Both the position numbers and the translations under genes were made by a program. The notes under the pieces are model-generated. The model had not been told where the DNA came from. It searched no databases and saw only the letters and a list, made by a program, of their open reading frames with translations. This document shows positions 21,476-34,560 of a stretch of 48,160 bases of DNA, in pieces; position 1 is the first letter of the stretch, and every line of letters starts with the position of its first letter. The DNA comes from Saccoglossus kowalevskii (taxonomy: Eukaryota > Hemichordata > Enteropneusta > Harrimaniidae). The stretch is taken from positions 1-48,160 of the forward strand of contig NW_003125589.1 in NCBI RefSeq assembly GCF_000003605.2, read 5' to 3'.

Positions 21476-22870
21476 GAAGAACTTTGTTCTCTAGACTTTA
21501 AGCAGTTACTAAACAGTACAAACTGGTCTGAACACCTTGTTCTCTAGACCTTAAGCAGTTATAAAACAGTACAAACTGGTCTGAACACCTTGTTCTCTAG
21601 ACTTTAATCAGTTATTAAACAGTACAAACTGGTCTGAACACCTTGTTCTCTAGGCCTTAAGCAGTTACTAAACAGTACAAACTGGTCTGAACACCTTGTT
21701 CACTAGACCTTAAGCAGTTACTAAGCAGTACAAACTGGTCTGAACACCTTGTTCTCTAGATCTGAAGCAGTTACTAAGCAGTACAAACTAATCTGAACAC
21801 CTTGTTCTCTTGACCTTAAGAAGTTACTAAGCAGTACAAACTGGTCTGAACACTTTTTTTCTCTAGACGTTAAGCAGTTACTAAACAATACAAACTGCTC
21901 TGAACACCTTGTTCTCTAGACGTTAAGCAGTTACTAAGCAGTACAAACTGGTCTGAACACCTTGTTCTCTAGACCTTAAGCAGTTACTAAACAGTACGAA
22001 CTAGTCTGAACACCTTGTTCTCTAGAGCTTAAGCAGTTACTAAGCAGTACAACTGGACTGAACACCTTATCTCTAGACCTTAAGCAGTTACTAAACAGTA
22101 CAAACTGGTCTGAACACCTTGTTCTCTAGACCTTAAGCAGTTACTAAGCAGTATAAACTGTTCAGAACACCTTGATCTCTAAACCTTAAGCAGTTACTAG
22201 GCAGTACAAACTGGTCTGAACACCTTTTTCTCTAGACCTTAAGCAGTTACTAAGCAGTACAAACTGGTCTGAACATCTTGATCTCTAGACCTTAAGCAGT
22301 TACTAAGCAGTACAAACTGGTCTGAACACCTTGTTCTCTGGACCTTAAGCAGTTACTAAAAAGAACAAACTGGTCTGAACACCTTGTTCTCTAGGCCTTA
22401 AGCAGTTACTAAGCAGTACAAACTGGTCTGAACACCTTGTTCCCTAGACCTTAAGCAGTTACTAAACAGTACAAACTGGTCTGAACACCTTGTAGTCTAG
22501 ACCTTAAGCAGTTACTAAGCAGTACAAACTGGTTTGAACACTTTTTTCTCTAGACGTTAAGCAGTTACTAAACAGTACAAACTGGTCTGAACACCTTGTT
22601 CTCTAGACCTTAAGCAGTTACTATGCAGTACAAACTGGTCTGAACACCTTGTTCTCTAGACCTTAAGCAGTTGCTAAACAGTACAAACTGGTCTGAACAC
22701 CATGTTCTCTAGACCTTAAGCAGTTACACAACAGTACAAACTAGTCTGATCACCCTGTTCTCTAGACCTTAAGCAGTTACTAAACAGTACGAACTGGTCT
22801 GAACACCTTGTTCTCTAGACCTTAAGCAGTTACTAAGCAGTACAAACTGGTCTGAACACCTTGTTCTCTA
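21476..22870 (+). repeat. T-run block F, copy 3 (copy at 42.5-43.9 kb)
   Basis: About 1.4 kb matches 42,530-43,923 at an exact 21,053-bp offset at four anchors: AGACTTTAAG 21,493/42,546, ACGTT 21,867/42,920, GATCTCTAAA 22,174/43,227 and TTGCTAAAC 22,671/43,724. Constant length over 26 monomers indicates a recent copying event. The ends differ: this copy runs into GGCCTTAATCAG near 22,871 and the other into GGCCTTAAGCAG. Confidence 0.88.
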
Positions 22871-23450
22871 GGCCTTAATCAGTTACTAAACAGTACAAAC
22901 TGCTCTGAACACCTTGTTCTCTAGACCTTAAGCAGTTACTAAACAGTACGAACGGGTCTGAACACCTTGTTCTCTAGACCTTAAGCAGTTACTAAGCAGT
23001 ACAAACTGGTCTGAACACCTTGTTCTCTAGACCTTAAGCAGTTACTAAACAGTACAAACTGGTCTGAATACCTTGTTCTCTTGACCTTAAGCAGTTACTA
23101 AGCAGTACAAACTGGTCTGAACACCTTGTTCTCTAGACCTTAAGCAGTTACTAAACAGTACAAACTGGTCTGAACACCTTGTTCTCTAGACCTTAAGCAG
23201 TTACTAATCAGTACAAACTGGTCTGAACACCTTGTTCTCTAGACCTTAAGCAGTTACTAAACAGTACAAACTGGTCTGAATACCTTGTTCTCTTGACCTT
23301 AAAAGGTTACTAAGCAGTACAAACTGGTCTGAACACTTTGTTCTCTAGACCTTAAGCAGTTACTAAGCAGTTCAAACTAATCTGAACACCTTGTTCTCTA
23401 GACCTTAAGCAGTTACTAAACAGTACAAACTGGTCTGAACACCTTGTTCT
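22871..23450 (+). repeat. Mixed near-consensus monomers (copy near 31.97-32.54 kb)
   Basis: Monomers in the order GCTCTG, TACGAACGGG, GAATACC with CTCTTGACC, CTAATCAG, TTGACCTTAAAAGGTTAC (AAAAGG at 23,301) and AGTTCAAACTAATC recur at 31,970-32,540 (AAAAGG at 32,381; offset 9,080 bp). Confidence 0.75.
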
Positions 23451-23451
23451 C

Positions 23452-24230
23452 TAGACCTTTAGCAGTTACTAAGCAGTACAGCTGGACTGAACACCTTATC
23501 TCTAGACCTTAAGCAGTTACTAAACAGTACAAACTGGTCTGAACACCTTGTTCTCTAGACCTTAAGCAGTTACTAAGCAGTACAAACTAATCTGAACACC
23601 TTGTTCCCTAGACCTTAAGCAGTTACTAAGCAGTACAAACTGGTCTAAACACCTTGTTCTCTAGACCTTAAGCAGTTATGAAACAGTACAAACTGGTCTG
23701 AACACCATGTTCTCTAGACCTTAAGCAGTTACAAAACAGTACAAACTGCTCTGAACACCTTGTTCTCTAGATCTTAAGCAGTTACTAAACAGTACAAACT
23801 GGTCAGAACACCTTGTTCTCTAGACCTTAAGCAGTTACTAAACAGTACAAACTGGTCTAAACACCTTGCTCTCTAGACCTTATGCTGTTACTAAGCAGTA
23901 CAAACAGGTTTGAACACCGTGTTCTCTAGATCTTAAGCAGTTACTAAGCAGTACAAACTGGTCTGAACACCTTGTTGTCTAGACCTTAAGCAGTTACTAA
24001 GCAGTACAAGCTGGTCCGAACACCTTGTTCTCTAGACCTTAAGCAGTTACTAAGCAGTACAAACTGGTCTGAACACCTTGTTGTCTAGACCTTATGCAGT
24101 TACTAAGCAGTACAAACTGGTCTGAACACCTTGTTCTCTAGACCTTAAGCAGTTACTGAGCAGTACAACCTGGTCTGAACACCTTGTTCTCTAGACCTTA
24201 AGCAGTTACAAAACAGTACAAACTGCTCTG
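23452..24230 (+). repeat. Block H, copy 1 (copies at 30.9 and 38.0 kb)
   Basis: Starts with GACCTTTAGCAG and CAGCTGGACTGAAC/CTTATCTC, then GTTATGAAAC, AGATCTTAAG, GGTCAGAAC, the TTGCTC/ATGCTGTTAC/AAACAGGTTTG monomer (23,866), GGTCCGAAC, TTGTTGTCTAG/TTATGCAG and CTGAGCAGTACAACC. Anchors GCTGGACTG at 23,481, 30,920 and 38,072 give offsets of 7,439 and 14,591 bp. The 30.9-kb copy has lost the monomer containing AAACAGGTTTG. Confidence 0.83.
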
Positions 24231-24654
24231 AACACCTTGTTCTCTAGACCTTAAGCAGTTACTAAACAGTACAAACTGGTCTGAACACCTTGTTCTCTAG
24301 ACCTTAAGCGGTTACTAAACAGTACAAACTGGTCTGAATACCTTGTTCTCTTGACCTTAAAAGGTTACTAAGCAGTACAAACTGGTCTGAACACCTTGTT
24401 CTTTAGACCTTAAGCAGTTACTAAGCAGTACAAACTGGTCTGAACACCTTGTTCTCTAGACCTTAAGCAGTTACTAAAAAGTACAAACTGGTCTGAACAC
24501 CTTGTTCTCTAGGCCTTAAGTAGTTACTAAAAAGTACAAACTGGTCTGAACACCTTGTTCTCTAGACCTTAAGTAGTTACTAAAAAGTACAAACTGGTCT
24601 GAACACCTTGTTCTCTAGGCCTTAAGCAGTAACTAAACAGTACAAACTGGTCTG

Positions 24655-25555
24655 AACACCTTGTTCTCTAGACCTTAAGCAGTTACAAAACAGTACAAAC
24701 TGGTCTGAACACCTTTTCTCTAGACCTTAATCAGTTACTAAACAGTACAAACTGCTCTGAACACCTTGTTCTCTAGACCTTAAGCAGTTACTAAACAGTA
24801 CGAACTGGTCTGAACACCTTGTTCTCTAGACCTTAAGCAGTTACTAAGCAGAAAAAAACTGGTCTGAACACCTTGTTCTCTAGGCCTTAAGCAGTTACTA
24901 AACAGTACAAACTGGTCTGAACACCTTGTTCTCTAGACCTTAAGCAGTTACTAAGCACTACAAACTGGTCTGAACACCTTGTTCTCTAGACCTTAAGCAG
25001 TTACTAAGCAGTACAAACTGGTCTGAACACCTTGTTCCCTAGACCTTAAGCAGTTACTAAGCAGTGCAAACTGGTCTGAACACCTTGTTCTCTAGACCTT
25101 AAGTAGTTACTAAAAAGTACAAACTGGTCTGAACACCTTGTTCTCTAGACCTTAAGCAGTTACTAAACAGTACAAACTGGTCTGAACACCATGTTCTCTA
25201 GACCTTAAGCAGTTACTAAACAGTACAAAATGGTCTGAATACCTTGTTCTCTAGACCTTAAGCAGTTACAAAGCAGTACAAACTGGTCTGAACACCTTGT
25301 TCTCTAGGCCTTAAGCAGTAACTAAACAGTACAAACTGGTCTGAACACCTTGTTCTCTAGACCTTAAGCAGTTACAAAGCAGTACAAACTGGTCTGAACA
25401 CCTTGTTCCCTAGACCTTAAGCAGTTACTAAACAGTACAAACTGGTCTGAACACCATGTTCTCTAGACCTTAAGCAGTTACTAAACAGTACAAACTGGTC
25501 TGAACACCATGTTCTCTAGACCTTAAGCAGTTACTAAACAGTACAAACTGGTCTG
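24655..25555 (+). repeat. 17-mer (901 bp) block I, copy 1
   Basis: Ordered variants TTACAAAACAG, ACCTTTTCTCTAG, TTAATCAG, TACGAAC, GCAGAAAAAAACTGG (about 24,849), CACTAC, CAGTGCAAAC and TAGTTACTAAAAAG. They recur 900-901 bp downstream; the one-base difference is the length of the A-run. The A-run replaces GTACAAACTGG and is a good marker. Confidence 0.83.
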
Positions 25556-26270
25556 AACACCTTGTTCTCTAGACCTTAAGCAGTTACAAAACAGTACAAA
25601 CTGGTCTGAACACCTTTTCTCTAGACCTTAATCAGTTACTAAACAGTACAAACTGCTCTGAACACCTTGTTCTCTAGACCTTAAGCAGTTACTAAACAGT
25701 ACGAACTGGTCTGAACACCTTGTTCTCTAGACCTTAAGCAGTTACTAAGCAGAAAAAACTGGTCTGAACACCTTGTTCTCTAGGCCTTAAGCAGTTACTA
25801 AACAGTACAAACTGGTCTGAACACCTTGTTCTCTAGACCTTAAGCAGTTACTAAGCACTACAAACTGGTCTGAACACCTTGTTCTCTAGACCTTAAGCAG
25901 TTACTAAGCAGTACAAACTGGTCTGAACACCTTGTTCCCTAGACCTTAAGCAGTTACTAAGCAGTGCAAACTGGTCTGAACACCTTGTTCTCTAGACCTT
26001 AAGTAGTTACTAAAAAGTACAAACTGGTCTGAACACCTTGTTCTCTAGGCCTTAAGCAGTAACTAAACAGTACAAACTGGTCTGAACACCTTGTTCTCTA
26101 GACCTTAAGCAGTTACAAAGCAGTACAAACTGGTCTGAACACCTTGTTCCCTAGACCTTAAGCAGTTACTAAACAGTACAAACTGGTCTGAACACCATGT
26201 TCTCTAGACCTTAAGCAGTTACTAAACAGTACAAAATGGTCTGAATACCTTGTTCTCTAGACCTTAAGCA
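25556..26270 (+). repeat. 17-mer (901 bp) block I, copy 2
   Basis: Copy of 24,655-25,200 with GCAGAAAAAACTGG at about 25,750 and CAGTGCAAAC at 25,964. It shortens toward the end, and a third partial copy follows 688 bp later. Confidence 0.83.
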
Positions 26271-26520
26271 GTTACAAAACAGTACAAACTGGTCTGAACA
26301 CCTTTTCTCTAGACCTTAATCAGTTACTAAACAGTACAAACTGCTCTGAACACCTTGTTCTCTAGACTTTAAGCATTTACTAAACAGTACGAACTGGTCT
26401 GAACACCTTGTTCTCTAGACCTTAAGCAGTTACTAAGCAGAAAAAAATGGTCTGAACACCTTGTTCTCTAGGCCTTAAGCAGTTACTAAACAGTACAAAC
26501 TGGTCTGAACACCTTGTTCT
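26271..26520 (+). repeat. Block I, partial copy 3
   Basis: Repeats TTACAAAACAG, ACCTTTTCTCTAG, TTAATCAG, TACGAAC and GCAGAAAAAAATGG (26,440), 688 bp (13 monomers minus 1) after copy 2, then leaves the series. Confidence 0.75.
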
Positions 26521-27060
26521 CTAGACCTTAAGCAGTTACTAAACAGTACAAACTGCTCTGATCACATTGTTATCTAGACCTTAAGCAGTTACTAAGCACT
26601 ACAAACTGGTCTGAACACCTTGTTCTCTAGACCTTAAGCAGTTACTAAGCAGTACAAACGGGTCTGAACACTTTTTTTCTCTAGACCTTAAGCAGTTACT
26701 AAACAGTACAAACTGGTCTGAACACCATGTTCTCTAGACGTTAAGCAGTTACTAAACAGTACAAACTGGTCTGAACACCTTGTTCTCTAGACCTTAAGCA
26801 GTTACTAAGCAGTACAAACTGGTCTGATCACATTGTTATCTAGACCTTAAGCAGTTACTAAGCACTACAAACTGGTCTGAACACCTTGTTCTCTAGACCT
26901 TAAGCAGTTACTAAGCAGTACAAACGGGTCTGAACACTTTTTTCTCTAGACCTTAAGCAGTTACTAAACAGTACAAACTGGTCTGAACACCATGTTCTCT
27001 AGACGTTAAGCAGTTACTAAACAGTACAAACTGGTCTGAACACCTTGTTCTCTAGACCTT
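26521..27060 (+). repeat. 5-mer (266 bp) tandem duplication
   Basis: GATCACATTGTTATCTAGACC at 26,560 and 26,826, each followed by CACTAC, AAACGGGTCTG, a T-run, ACCATGTTC and GACGTTAAG. The offset of 266 bp is five monomers plus one extra T in the first T-run. This is the shortest clear higher-order duplication in the window. Confidence 0.8.
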
Positions 27061-27404
27061 AAGCAGTTACAAAGCAGTACAAACTGGTCTGAACACCTTG
27101 TTCCCTAGACCTTAAGCAGTTACTAAACAGTACAAACTGGTCTGAACACCATGTTCTCTAGACCTTAAGCAGTTACTAAACAGTACAAACTGGTCTGAAC
27201 ACCATGTTCTCTAGACCTTAAGCAGTTACTAAACAGTACAAACTGGTCTGAACACCTTGTTCTCTAGACCTTAAGCAGTTACAAAACAGTACAAACTGGT
27301 CTGACACCTTGTTCTCTAGACTTTAAGCAGTTACTAAGCAGTACAAACTGATCTGAACACCTTGTTCTCTAGACCTTAAGCAGTTGCTAAACAGTACAAA
27401 CTGG

Positions 27405-27885
27405 TCTCAACACCATGTTCTCTAGACCTTAAACAGTTACTCAACAGTACAAACTAGTCTGAACACCTTGTTCTCTAGACCTTAAGCAGTTACTAACCAG
27501 TACAAACTGGTCTGAACACCTTGTTCTCTAGACCTTAAGCAGTTACAAAACAGTACAAACTGGTCTGAACACCTTTTCTATGGACCTTAATCAGTTACTA
27601 AACAGTACAAACGGCTCTGAACACCTTGTTCTCTAGACCTTAAGCAGATACTAAACAGTACGAACTGGTCTGAACACCTTGTTCTCTAGACCTTAAGCAG
27701 TTACTAAGCAGTACAAACTGGTCTGAACACCTTGTTCTCTAGGCCTTAAGCAGTTACTAAACAGTACAAACTGGTCTGAACACCTTGTTCTCTAGACATT
27801 AAGCAGTTACTAAGCACTACAAACTGGACTGAACACCATGTTCTCTAGACCTTAAGCAGTTACTAAACAGTACAAACTGGTCTGA
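27405..27885 (+). repeat. Block A, copy 2
   Basis: Copy of positions 1-480 at an exact 27,404-bp offset. It includes AAACAGTTACTC, CTAACCAG and ACCTTTTCTATGG. It is followed by an indel-rich stretch at 27,890-28,020 (TTGTTCTTCTATACC, GAACACTGTTC, AGACATAAG, GGACTTAAG). Confidence 0.8.
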
Positions 27886-28145
27886 ACACCTTGTTCTTCT
27901 ATACCTTAAGCAGTTACTAACCAGTACAATCTGGTCTGAACACTGTTCTCTAGACATAAGCAGTTGCTAAGCAGTACAAACTGGTCTGAACATCTTGTTC
28001 TCTGGACTTAAGCAGTTACTAAGCAGTACAAACTGGTCTGAACACATTGTTCTCTAGACTTTACGCAGATACTAAGCAGTACGAACTGGTTTGAACACTT
28101 TGTTCCCTAGACCTTAAGCAGTTACTAAACAGTACAAACTGGTCT

Positions 28146-30515
28146 GAACACCATGTTCTCTAGACCTTAAGCAGTTACTAAACAGTACAAACTGCTCTGA
28201 ACACTTTGTTCTCTAGACCTTAAGCAGTTACTAATCAGTACGAACTGGTGAACACCTTGTTCTCTAGACCTTAAGCAGTTACTAAGCAGTACAAACTGGT
28301 CTGAACACCTTCTTCTCTAGACCTGAAGCAGTTACTAAGCAGTACAAACTAATCTGAACACCTTGTTCTCTAGACCTTAAGAAGTTACTAAGCAGTACAA
28401 ACTGGTCTGAACACTTTTTTTTCTCTAGACGTTAAGCAGTTACTAAACAATACAAACTGGTCTGAACACCTTGTTCTCTAGACCTTAAGCAGTTACGAAA
28501 CAGTACAAACTGCTCTGAACACCATGTTCTTTAGACCTTAAGCAGTTACAAAACCGTACAAACTGCTCTGAATACCTTGTTTTCTAGACCTTAAGCAGTT
28601 ACTAAACAGTACGAACTGGTCTGAACACCTTGTTCTCTAGAGCTTAAGCAGTTACTAAGCAGTACAAACTGGTCTGAACACCTTGTTCTCTAGACCTTAA
28701 GCAGTTACTAAACAGTACAAACTGGTCTGAACATCTTGTTCTCTAGACTTTAAGCAGTTACTAAGCAGTACAAACTGGTCTGAACACATTGTTCTCTAGA
28801 CCTTAAGCAGTTACTAAAAAGTACAAACTGGTCTGAACACCTTGTTCTCTAGGCCTTAAGCAGATACTAAGCAGTACGAACTGGTTTGAACACTTTGTTC
28901 CCTAGACCTTAAGCAGTTACTAAACAGTACAAACTGGTCTGAACACCTTGTTGTCTATACCTTAAGCAGTTATTAAGCAGTACAAACTGGTTTGAACACT
29001 TTTTTCGTTAGACGTTAAGCAGTTACTAAACAGTACAAACTGGTCTGAACACCTTGTTCTCTATACCTTAAGCAGTTATTAAGCAGTACAATCTGGTCTG
29101 AACACCTTGTTCTCTAGACCTTAAGCAGTTGCTAAACAGTACAAACTGGTCTGAACACCATGTTCTCTTGACCTTAAGCAGTTACTCAACAGTACAAACT
29201 AGTCTGAACACCTTGTTCCCTAGACCTTAAGCAGTTACTAACCAGTACAAACTGGTCTGAACACCTTGTTCTCTAGACCTTAAGCAGTTACAAAACAGTA
29301 CAAACTGGTCTGAACACCTTTTTTCTAGACCTTAATCAGTTACTAAACAGTACAAACTGCTCTGAACACCTTGTTCTCTAGACCTTAAGCAGTTACTAAA
29401 CAGTACGAACTGGTCTGAACACCTTGTTCTCTAGACCTTAAGCAGTTACTAAGCAGTACAAACTGGTCTGAACACCTTGTTCTGTAGGCCTTAAGCAGTT
29501 ACTAAACAGTACAAACTGGTCTGAACACCTTGTTCTCTAGACCATAAGCAGTATAAACTGTTCAGAACACCTTGTTCTCTAGACCTTAAGCAGTTACTAG
29601 GCAGTACAAACTGGTCTGAACACCTTTTTCTCTAGACCTTAAGCAGTTACTAAGCAGTACAAACTGGTCTGAACATCTTGTTCTCTAGACCTTAAGCAGT
29701 TACTAAGCAGTACAAACTGGTCTGAACACATTGTTCTCTAGACCTTAAGCAGTTACTAAAAAGTACAAACTGGTCTGAACACCTTGTTCTCTAGGCCTTA
29801 AGCAGATACTAAGCAGTACGAACTGGTTTGAACACTTTGTTCCCTAGACCTTAAGCAGTTACTAAACAGTACAAACTGGTCTGAACACCTTGTTGTCTAT
29901 ACCTTAAGCAGTTATTAAGCAGTACAAACTGGTTTGAACACTTTTTTCGTTAGACGTTAAGCAGTTACTAAACAGTACAAACTGGTCTGAACACCTTGTT
30001 CTCTATACCTTAAGCAGTTATTAAGCAGTACAATCTGGTCTGAACACCTTGTTCTCTAGACCTTAAGCAGTTGATAAACAGTACAAACTGGTCTGAACAC
30101 CATGTTCTCTTGACCTTAAGCAGTTACTCAACAGTACAAACTAGTCTGAACACCTTGTTCCCTAGACCTTAAGCAGTTACTAACCACTACAAACTGGTCT
30201 GAACACCTTGTTCTCTAGACCTTAAGCAGTTACAAAACAGTACAAACTGGTCTGAACACCTTTTCTCTAGACCTTAATCAGTTACTAAACAGTACAAACT
30301 GCTCTGAACACCTTGTTCTCTAGACCTTAAGCAGTTACTAAACAGTACGAACTGGTCTGAACACCTTGTTCTCTAGACCTTAAGCAGTTACTAAGCAGTA
30401 CAAACTGGTCTGAACACCTTGTTCTGTAGGCCTTAAGCAGTTACTAAACAGTACAAACTGGTCTGAACACCTTGTTCTCTAGACCATAAGCAGTATAAAT
30501 GTTCAGAACACCTTG
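28146..30515 (+). repeat. Long block E, copy 2
   Basis: Copy of 10,285-12,545. It keeps the two monomers lost in copy 1 and so contains a complete 18-mer tandem pair: TTCGTTAG at 29,004 and 29,946, 942 bp apart (18 x 53 minus an 11-bp deletion and one base). The deletion monomer GACCATAAGCAGTATAAA is at about 29,550 and 30,485. The match to copy 1 ends near 30,515. Confidence 0.87.
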
Positions 30516-30890
30516 TTCTCTAGACCTTAAGCAGTTACTAAGCAGTACAAACAGGTCTGAACACTTTTTTCTCTAGACCTTAAGCAGTTACTAAACAGTA
30601 CAAACTGGTCTGAACACCATGTTCTCTAGACCTTAAGCAGTTACTAAACAGTACAAACTGCTCTGAACACTTTGTTCTCTAGACCTTAAGCAGTTACTAA
30701 ACAGTACGAACTGGTCTGAACACCTTGTTCTCTAGACCTTAAGCAGTTACTAAACAGTACAAACTGCTCTGAACACCATGTTCTCTAGACCTTAAGCAGT
30801 TACAAAACCGTACAACCTGGTCTGACACCTTGTTCTCTAGACCTTAAGCAGTTACTAAGCAGTACAAACTGCTCTGAACACCTTGTTCTC
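30516..30890 (+). repeat. Mixed monomers between blocks E and H
   Basis: Seven monomers of ordinary satellite with variants AAACAGGTCTG, a six-T run, GCTCTG and AAACCGTACAACC. One TCTGACACC deletion lies near 30,822. Confidence 0.65.
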
Positions 30891-31620
30891 TAGACCTTTA
30901 GCAGTTACTAAGCAGTACAGCTGGACTGAACACCTTATCTCTAGACCTTAAGCAGTTACTAAACAGTACAAACTGGTCTGAACACCTTGTTCTCTAGACC
31001 TTAAGCAGTTACTAAGCAGTACAAACTAATCTGAACACCTTGTTCCCTAGACCTTAAGCAGTTACTAAGCAGTACAAACTGGTCTAAACACCTTGTTCTC
31101 TAGACCTTAAGCAGTTATGAAACAGTACAAACTGGTCTGAACACCATGTTCTCTAGACCTTAAGCAGTTACAAAACAGTACAAACTGCTCTGAACACCTT
31201 GTTCTCTAGATCTTAAGCAGTTACTAAACAGTACAAACTGGTCAGAACACCTTGTTCTCTAGACCTTAAGCAGTTACTAAACAGTACAAACTGGTCTAAA
31301 CACCTTGCTCTCTAGACCTTATGCTGTTACTAAGCAGTACAAACTGGTCTGAACACCTTGTTGTCTAGACCTTAAGCAGTTACTAAGCAGTACAAGCTGG
31401 TCCGAACACCTTGTTCTCTAGACCTTAAGCAGTTACTAAGCAGTACAAACTGGTCTGAACACCTTGTTGTCTAGACCTTATGCAGTTACTAAGCAGTACA
31501 AACTGGTCTGAACACCTTGTTCTCTAGACCTTAAGCAGTTACTGAGCAGTACAACCTGGTCTGAACACCTTGTTCTCTAGACCTTAAGCAGTTACAAAAC
31601 AGTACAAACTGCTCTGAACA
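30891..31620 (+). repeat. Block H, copy 2
   Basis: Copy of 23,452-24,230 starting at GACCTTTAGCAG (offset 7,439). One monomer is missing after ATGCTGTTAC (about 31,320), where the sequence passes directly to GGTCTGAAC and TTGTTGTCTAG. Confidence 0.82.
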
Positions 31621-32540
31621 CCTTGTTCTCTAGACCTTAAGCAGTTACTAAACAGAACGAACTGGTCTGAACACGTGTTCTCTAGACGTTAAGCAGTTAC
31701 TAAGCAGTACAAACTGGTCTGAACACTTTGTTCTCTAGGCCTTTAAGCAGTTACTAAACAGTACAAACTAGTCTGAACACCTTGTTCTCTAGACCATAAG
31801 CAGTTACTAAGCACTACAAACTGGTCTGAACACCTTGTTCTCTAGACCTGAAACAGTTACTAAGCAGTACAAACTAATCTGAACACCTTGTTCTCTAGAC
31901 CTTAAGCAGTTACTAAGCAGTACAAACTGGTCTAAACACCTTGTTCTCTAGACCTTAATCAGTTACTAAACAGTACAAACTGCTCTGAACACTTTGTTCT
32001 CTAGACCTTAAGCAGTTACTAAACAGTACGAACTGGTCTGAACACCTTGTTCTCTAGACCTTAAGCAGTTACTAAGCAGTACAAACTGGTCTGAACACCT
32101 TGTTCTCTAGACCTTAAGCAGTTACTAAACAGTACAAACTGGTCTGAATACCTTGTTCTCTTGACCTTAAGCAGTTACTAAGCAGTACAAACTGGTCTGA
32201 ACACCTTGTTCTCTAGACCTTAAGCAGTTACTAAACAGTACAAACTGGTCTGAACACCTTGTTCTCTAGACCTTAAGCAGTTACTAATCAGTACAAACTG
32301 GTCTGAACACCTTGTTCTCTAGACCTTAAGCAGTTTCTAAACAGTACAAACTGGTCTGAATACCTTGTTCTCTTGACCTTAAAAGGTTACTAAGCAGTAC
32401 AAACTGGTCTGAACACTTTGTTCTCTAGACCTTAAGCAGTTACTAAGCAGTTCAAACTAATCTGAACACCTTGTTCTCTAGACCTTAAGCAGTTACTAAA
32501 CAGTACAAACTGGTCTGAACACCTTGTTCTCTAGACCTTT
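31621..32540 (+). repeat. Copy of the 22.9-23.4 kb series and flanks
   Basis: Contains GACCATAAG, CACTAC, CTTAATCAG, TACGAAC, GAATACC, CTCTTGACC and the AAAAGG marker (32,381) in the same order as 22,871-23,450, with an indel-bearing start (GAACACGTGTTC near 31,670 and GGCCTTTAAG near 31,740). Confidence 0.72.
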
Positions 32541-32682
32541 AGCAGTTACTAAGCAGTACAAACTGATCTGAACACCTTGTTCTCCAGACCTTAAGCAGTT
32601 ACTAAGCAGTACAGACTGGTATGAACACCTTGTTCTCTAGACCTTAAGCAGTTACTGAGCAGTACAAACTGGTCTGAACACC

Positions 32683-33636
32683 TTGCTCTCTAGACCTTAT
32701 GCTGTTACTAAGCAGTACAAACAGGTTTGAACACCTTGTTCTCCAGATCTTAAGCAGTTACTAAACAGTACAAACTGCTCTGAACACCTTGTTCTCTAGA
32801 CATTAAGCAGTTACTAAACAGTACGAACTGGTCTGAACACCTTGTTCTCTAGACCTTAAGCAGTTACTAAGCAGTACAAACTGGTCTGAACACATTGTTA
32901 TCTAGGCCTTAAGCAGTTACTAAACAGTACAAACTGGTCTGAACACCTTGTTCTCTAGACCTTAAGCAGTTACTAAGCAGTACAAACTGGTCTGAACACC
33001 TTGTTCTCTAGACCTGAAGCAGTTACTAAACAGTACATTCTAATCTGAGCACCTTGTTCTCTAGACCTTAAGCAATTACTAAGCAGTACAAACTGGTCTA
33101 AACACCTTGTTCTCTAGACCTTAAGCAGTTACGAAACAGTACAAACTGGTCTGAACACCATGTTCTCTAGTCCTTAAGCAGTTACAAAACAGTACAAACT
33201 GCTCTGAACACCTTGTTCTCTAGACCTTAAGCAGTTACTAAACAGTACGAACTGGTCTGAACACCTTGTTCTCTAGAGCTTAAGCAATTAATAAGCAGTA
33301 CGAACTGGTCTGAACACCTTGTTCTCTAGACCTTAAGCAGTTACTAAGCAGTACAAACTGGTCTGAACACCTTGTTATCTAGGCCTTAAGCAGTTACTAA
33401 ACAGTACAAACTGGTCTGAACACCTTGTTCTCTAGACCTTAAGCAGTTACTAAGCAGTACAAACTGGTCTGAACACCTTGTTCTCTAGACCTTAAGCAGT
33501 TACTAAGCAGTACAAACTGGTATGAACACCTTGTTCTCTAGACCTTAAGCAGTTACTAAGCAGTATAAACTGTTCAGAACACCTTGTTCTCTAGACCTTA
33601 AGCTGTTACTGAGCAGTACAAACTGGTCTGAACACC
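32683..33636 (+). repeat. 18-mer (954 bp) block J, copy 1
   Basis: Ordered variants TTGCTC/ATGCTGTTAC/AAACAGGTTTG, GACATTAAG, TACGAAC, TTATCTAGG, GACCTGAAG, CAGTACATTCTAATCTGAGC (33,031), AGCAATTAC, TTACGAAAC, TAGTCCTTAAG, AGAGCTTAAGCAATTA and TATAAACTGTTCAGAAC. The block repeats after exactly 954 bp. Related copies carry CAGTACAATCTAATCTGAGC at 36,369 and 37,270. Confidence 0.87.
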
Positions 33637-34560
33637 TTGCTCTCTAGACCTTATGCTGTTACTAAGCAGTACAAACAGGTTTGAACACCTTGTTCTCTAG
33701 ATCTTAAGCAGTTACTAAACAGTACAAACTGCTCTGAACACCTTGTTCTCTAGACATTAAGCAGTTACTAAACAGTACGAACTGGTCTGAACACCTTGTT
33801 CTCTAGACCTTAAGCAGTTACTAAGCAGTACAAACTGGTCTGAACACCTTGTTATCTAGGCCTTAAGCAGTTACTAAACAGTACAAACTGGTCTGAACAC
33901 TTTGTTCTCTAGACCTTAAGCAGTTACTAAGCAGTACAAACTGGTCTGAACACCTTGTTCTCTAGACCTGAAGCAGTTACTAAACAGTACATTCTAATCT
34001 GAGCACCTTGTTCTCTAGACCTTAAGCAATTACTAAGCAGTACAAACTGGTCTAAACACCTTGTTCTCTAGACCTTAAGCAGTTACGAAACAGTACAAAC
34101 TGGTCTGAACACCATGTTCTCTAGTCCTTAAGCAGTTACAAAACAGTACAAACTGCTCTGAACACCTTGTTCTCTAGACCTTAAGCAGTTACTAAACAGT
34201 ACGAACTGGTCTGAACACCTTGTTCTCTAGAGCTTAAGCAATTACTAAGCAGTACGAACTGGTCTGAACACCTTGTTCTCTAGACCTTAAGCAGTTACTA
34301 AGCAGTACAAACTGGTCTGAACACCTTGTTATCTAGGCCTTAAGCAGTTACTAAACAGTACAAACTGGTCTGAACACCTTGTTCTCTAGACCTTAAGCAG
34401 TTACTAAGCAGTACAAACTGGTCTGAACACCTTGTTCTCTAGACCTTAAGCAGTTACTAAGCAGTACAAACTGGTATGAACACCTTGTTCTCTAGACCTT
34501 AAGCAGTTACTAAGCAGTATAAACTGTTCAGAACACCTTGTTCTCTAGACCTTAAGCAGT
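33637..34560 (+). repeat. 18-mer (954 bp) block J, copy 2
   Basis: Tandem copy of 32,683-33,606 with TTGCTC at 33,637, CAGTACATTC at 33,985 and AGAACA at 34,530, each exactly 954 bp after copy 1. Only a few bases differ (for example AATTACTAAG near 34,240 for AATTAATAAG near 33,287). Confidence 0.87.
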
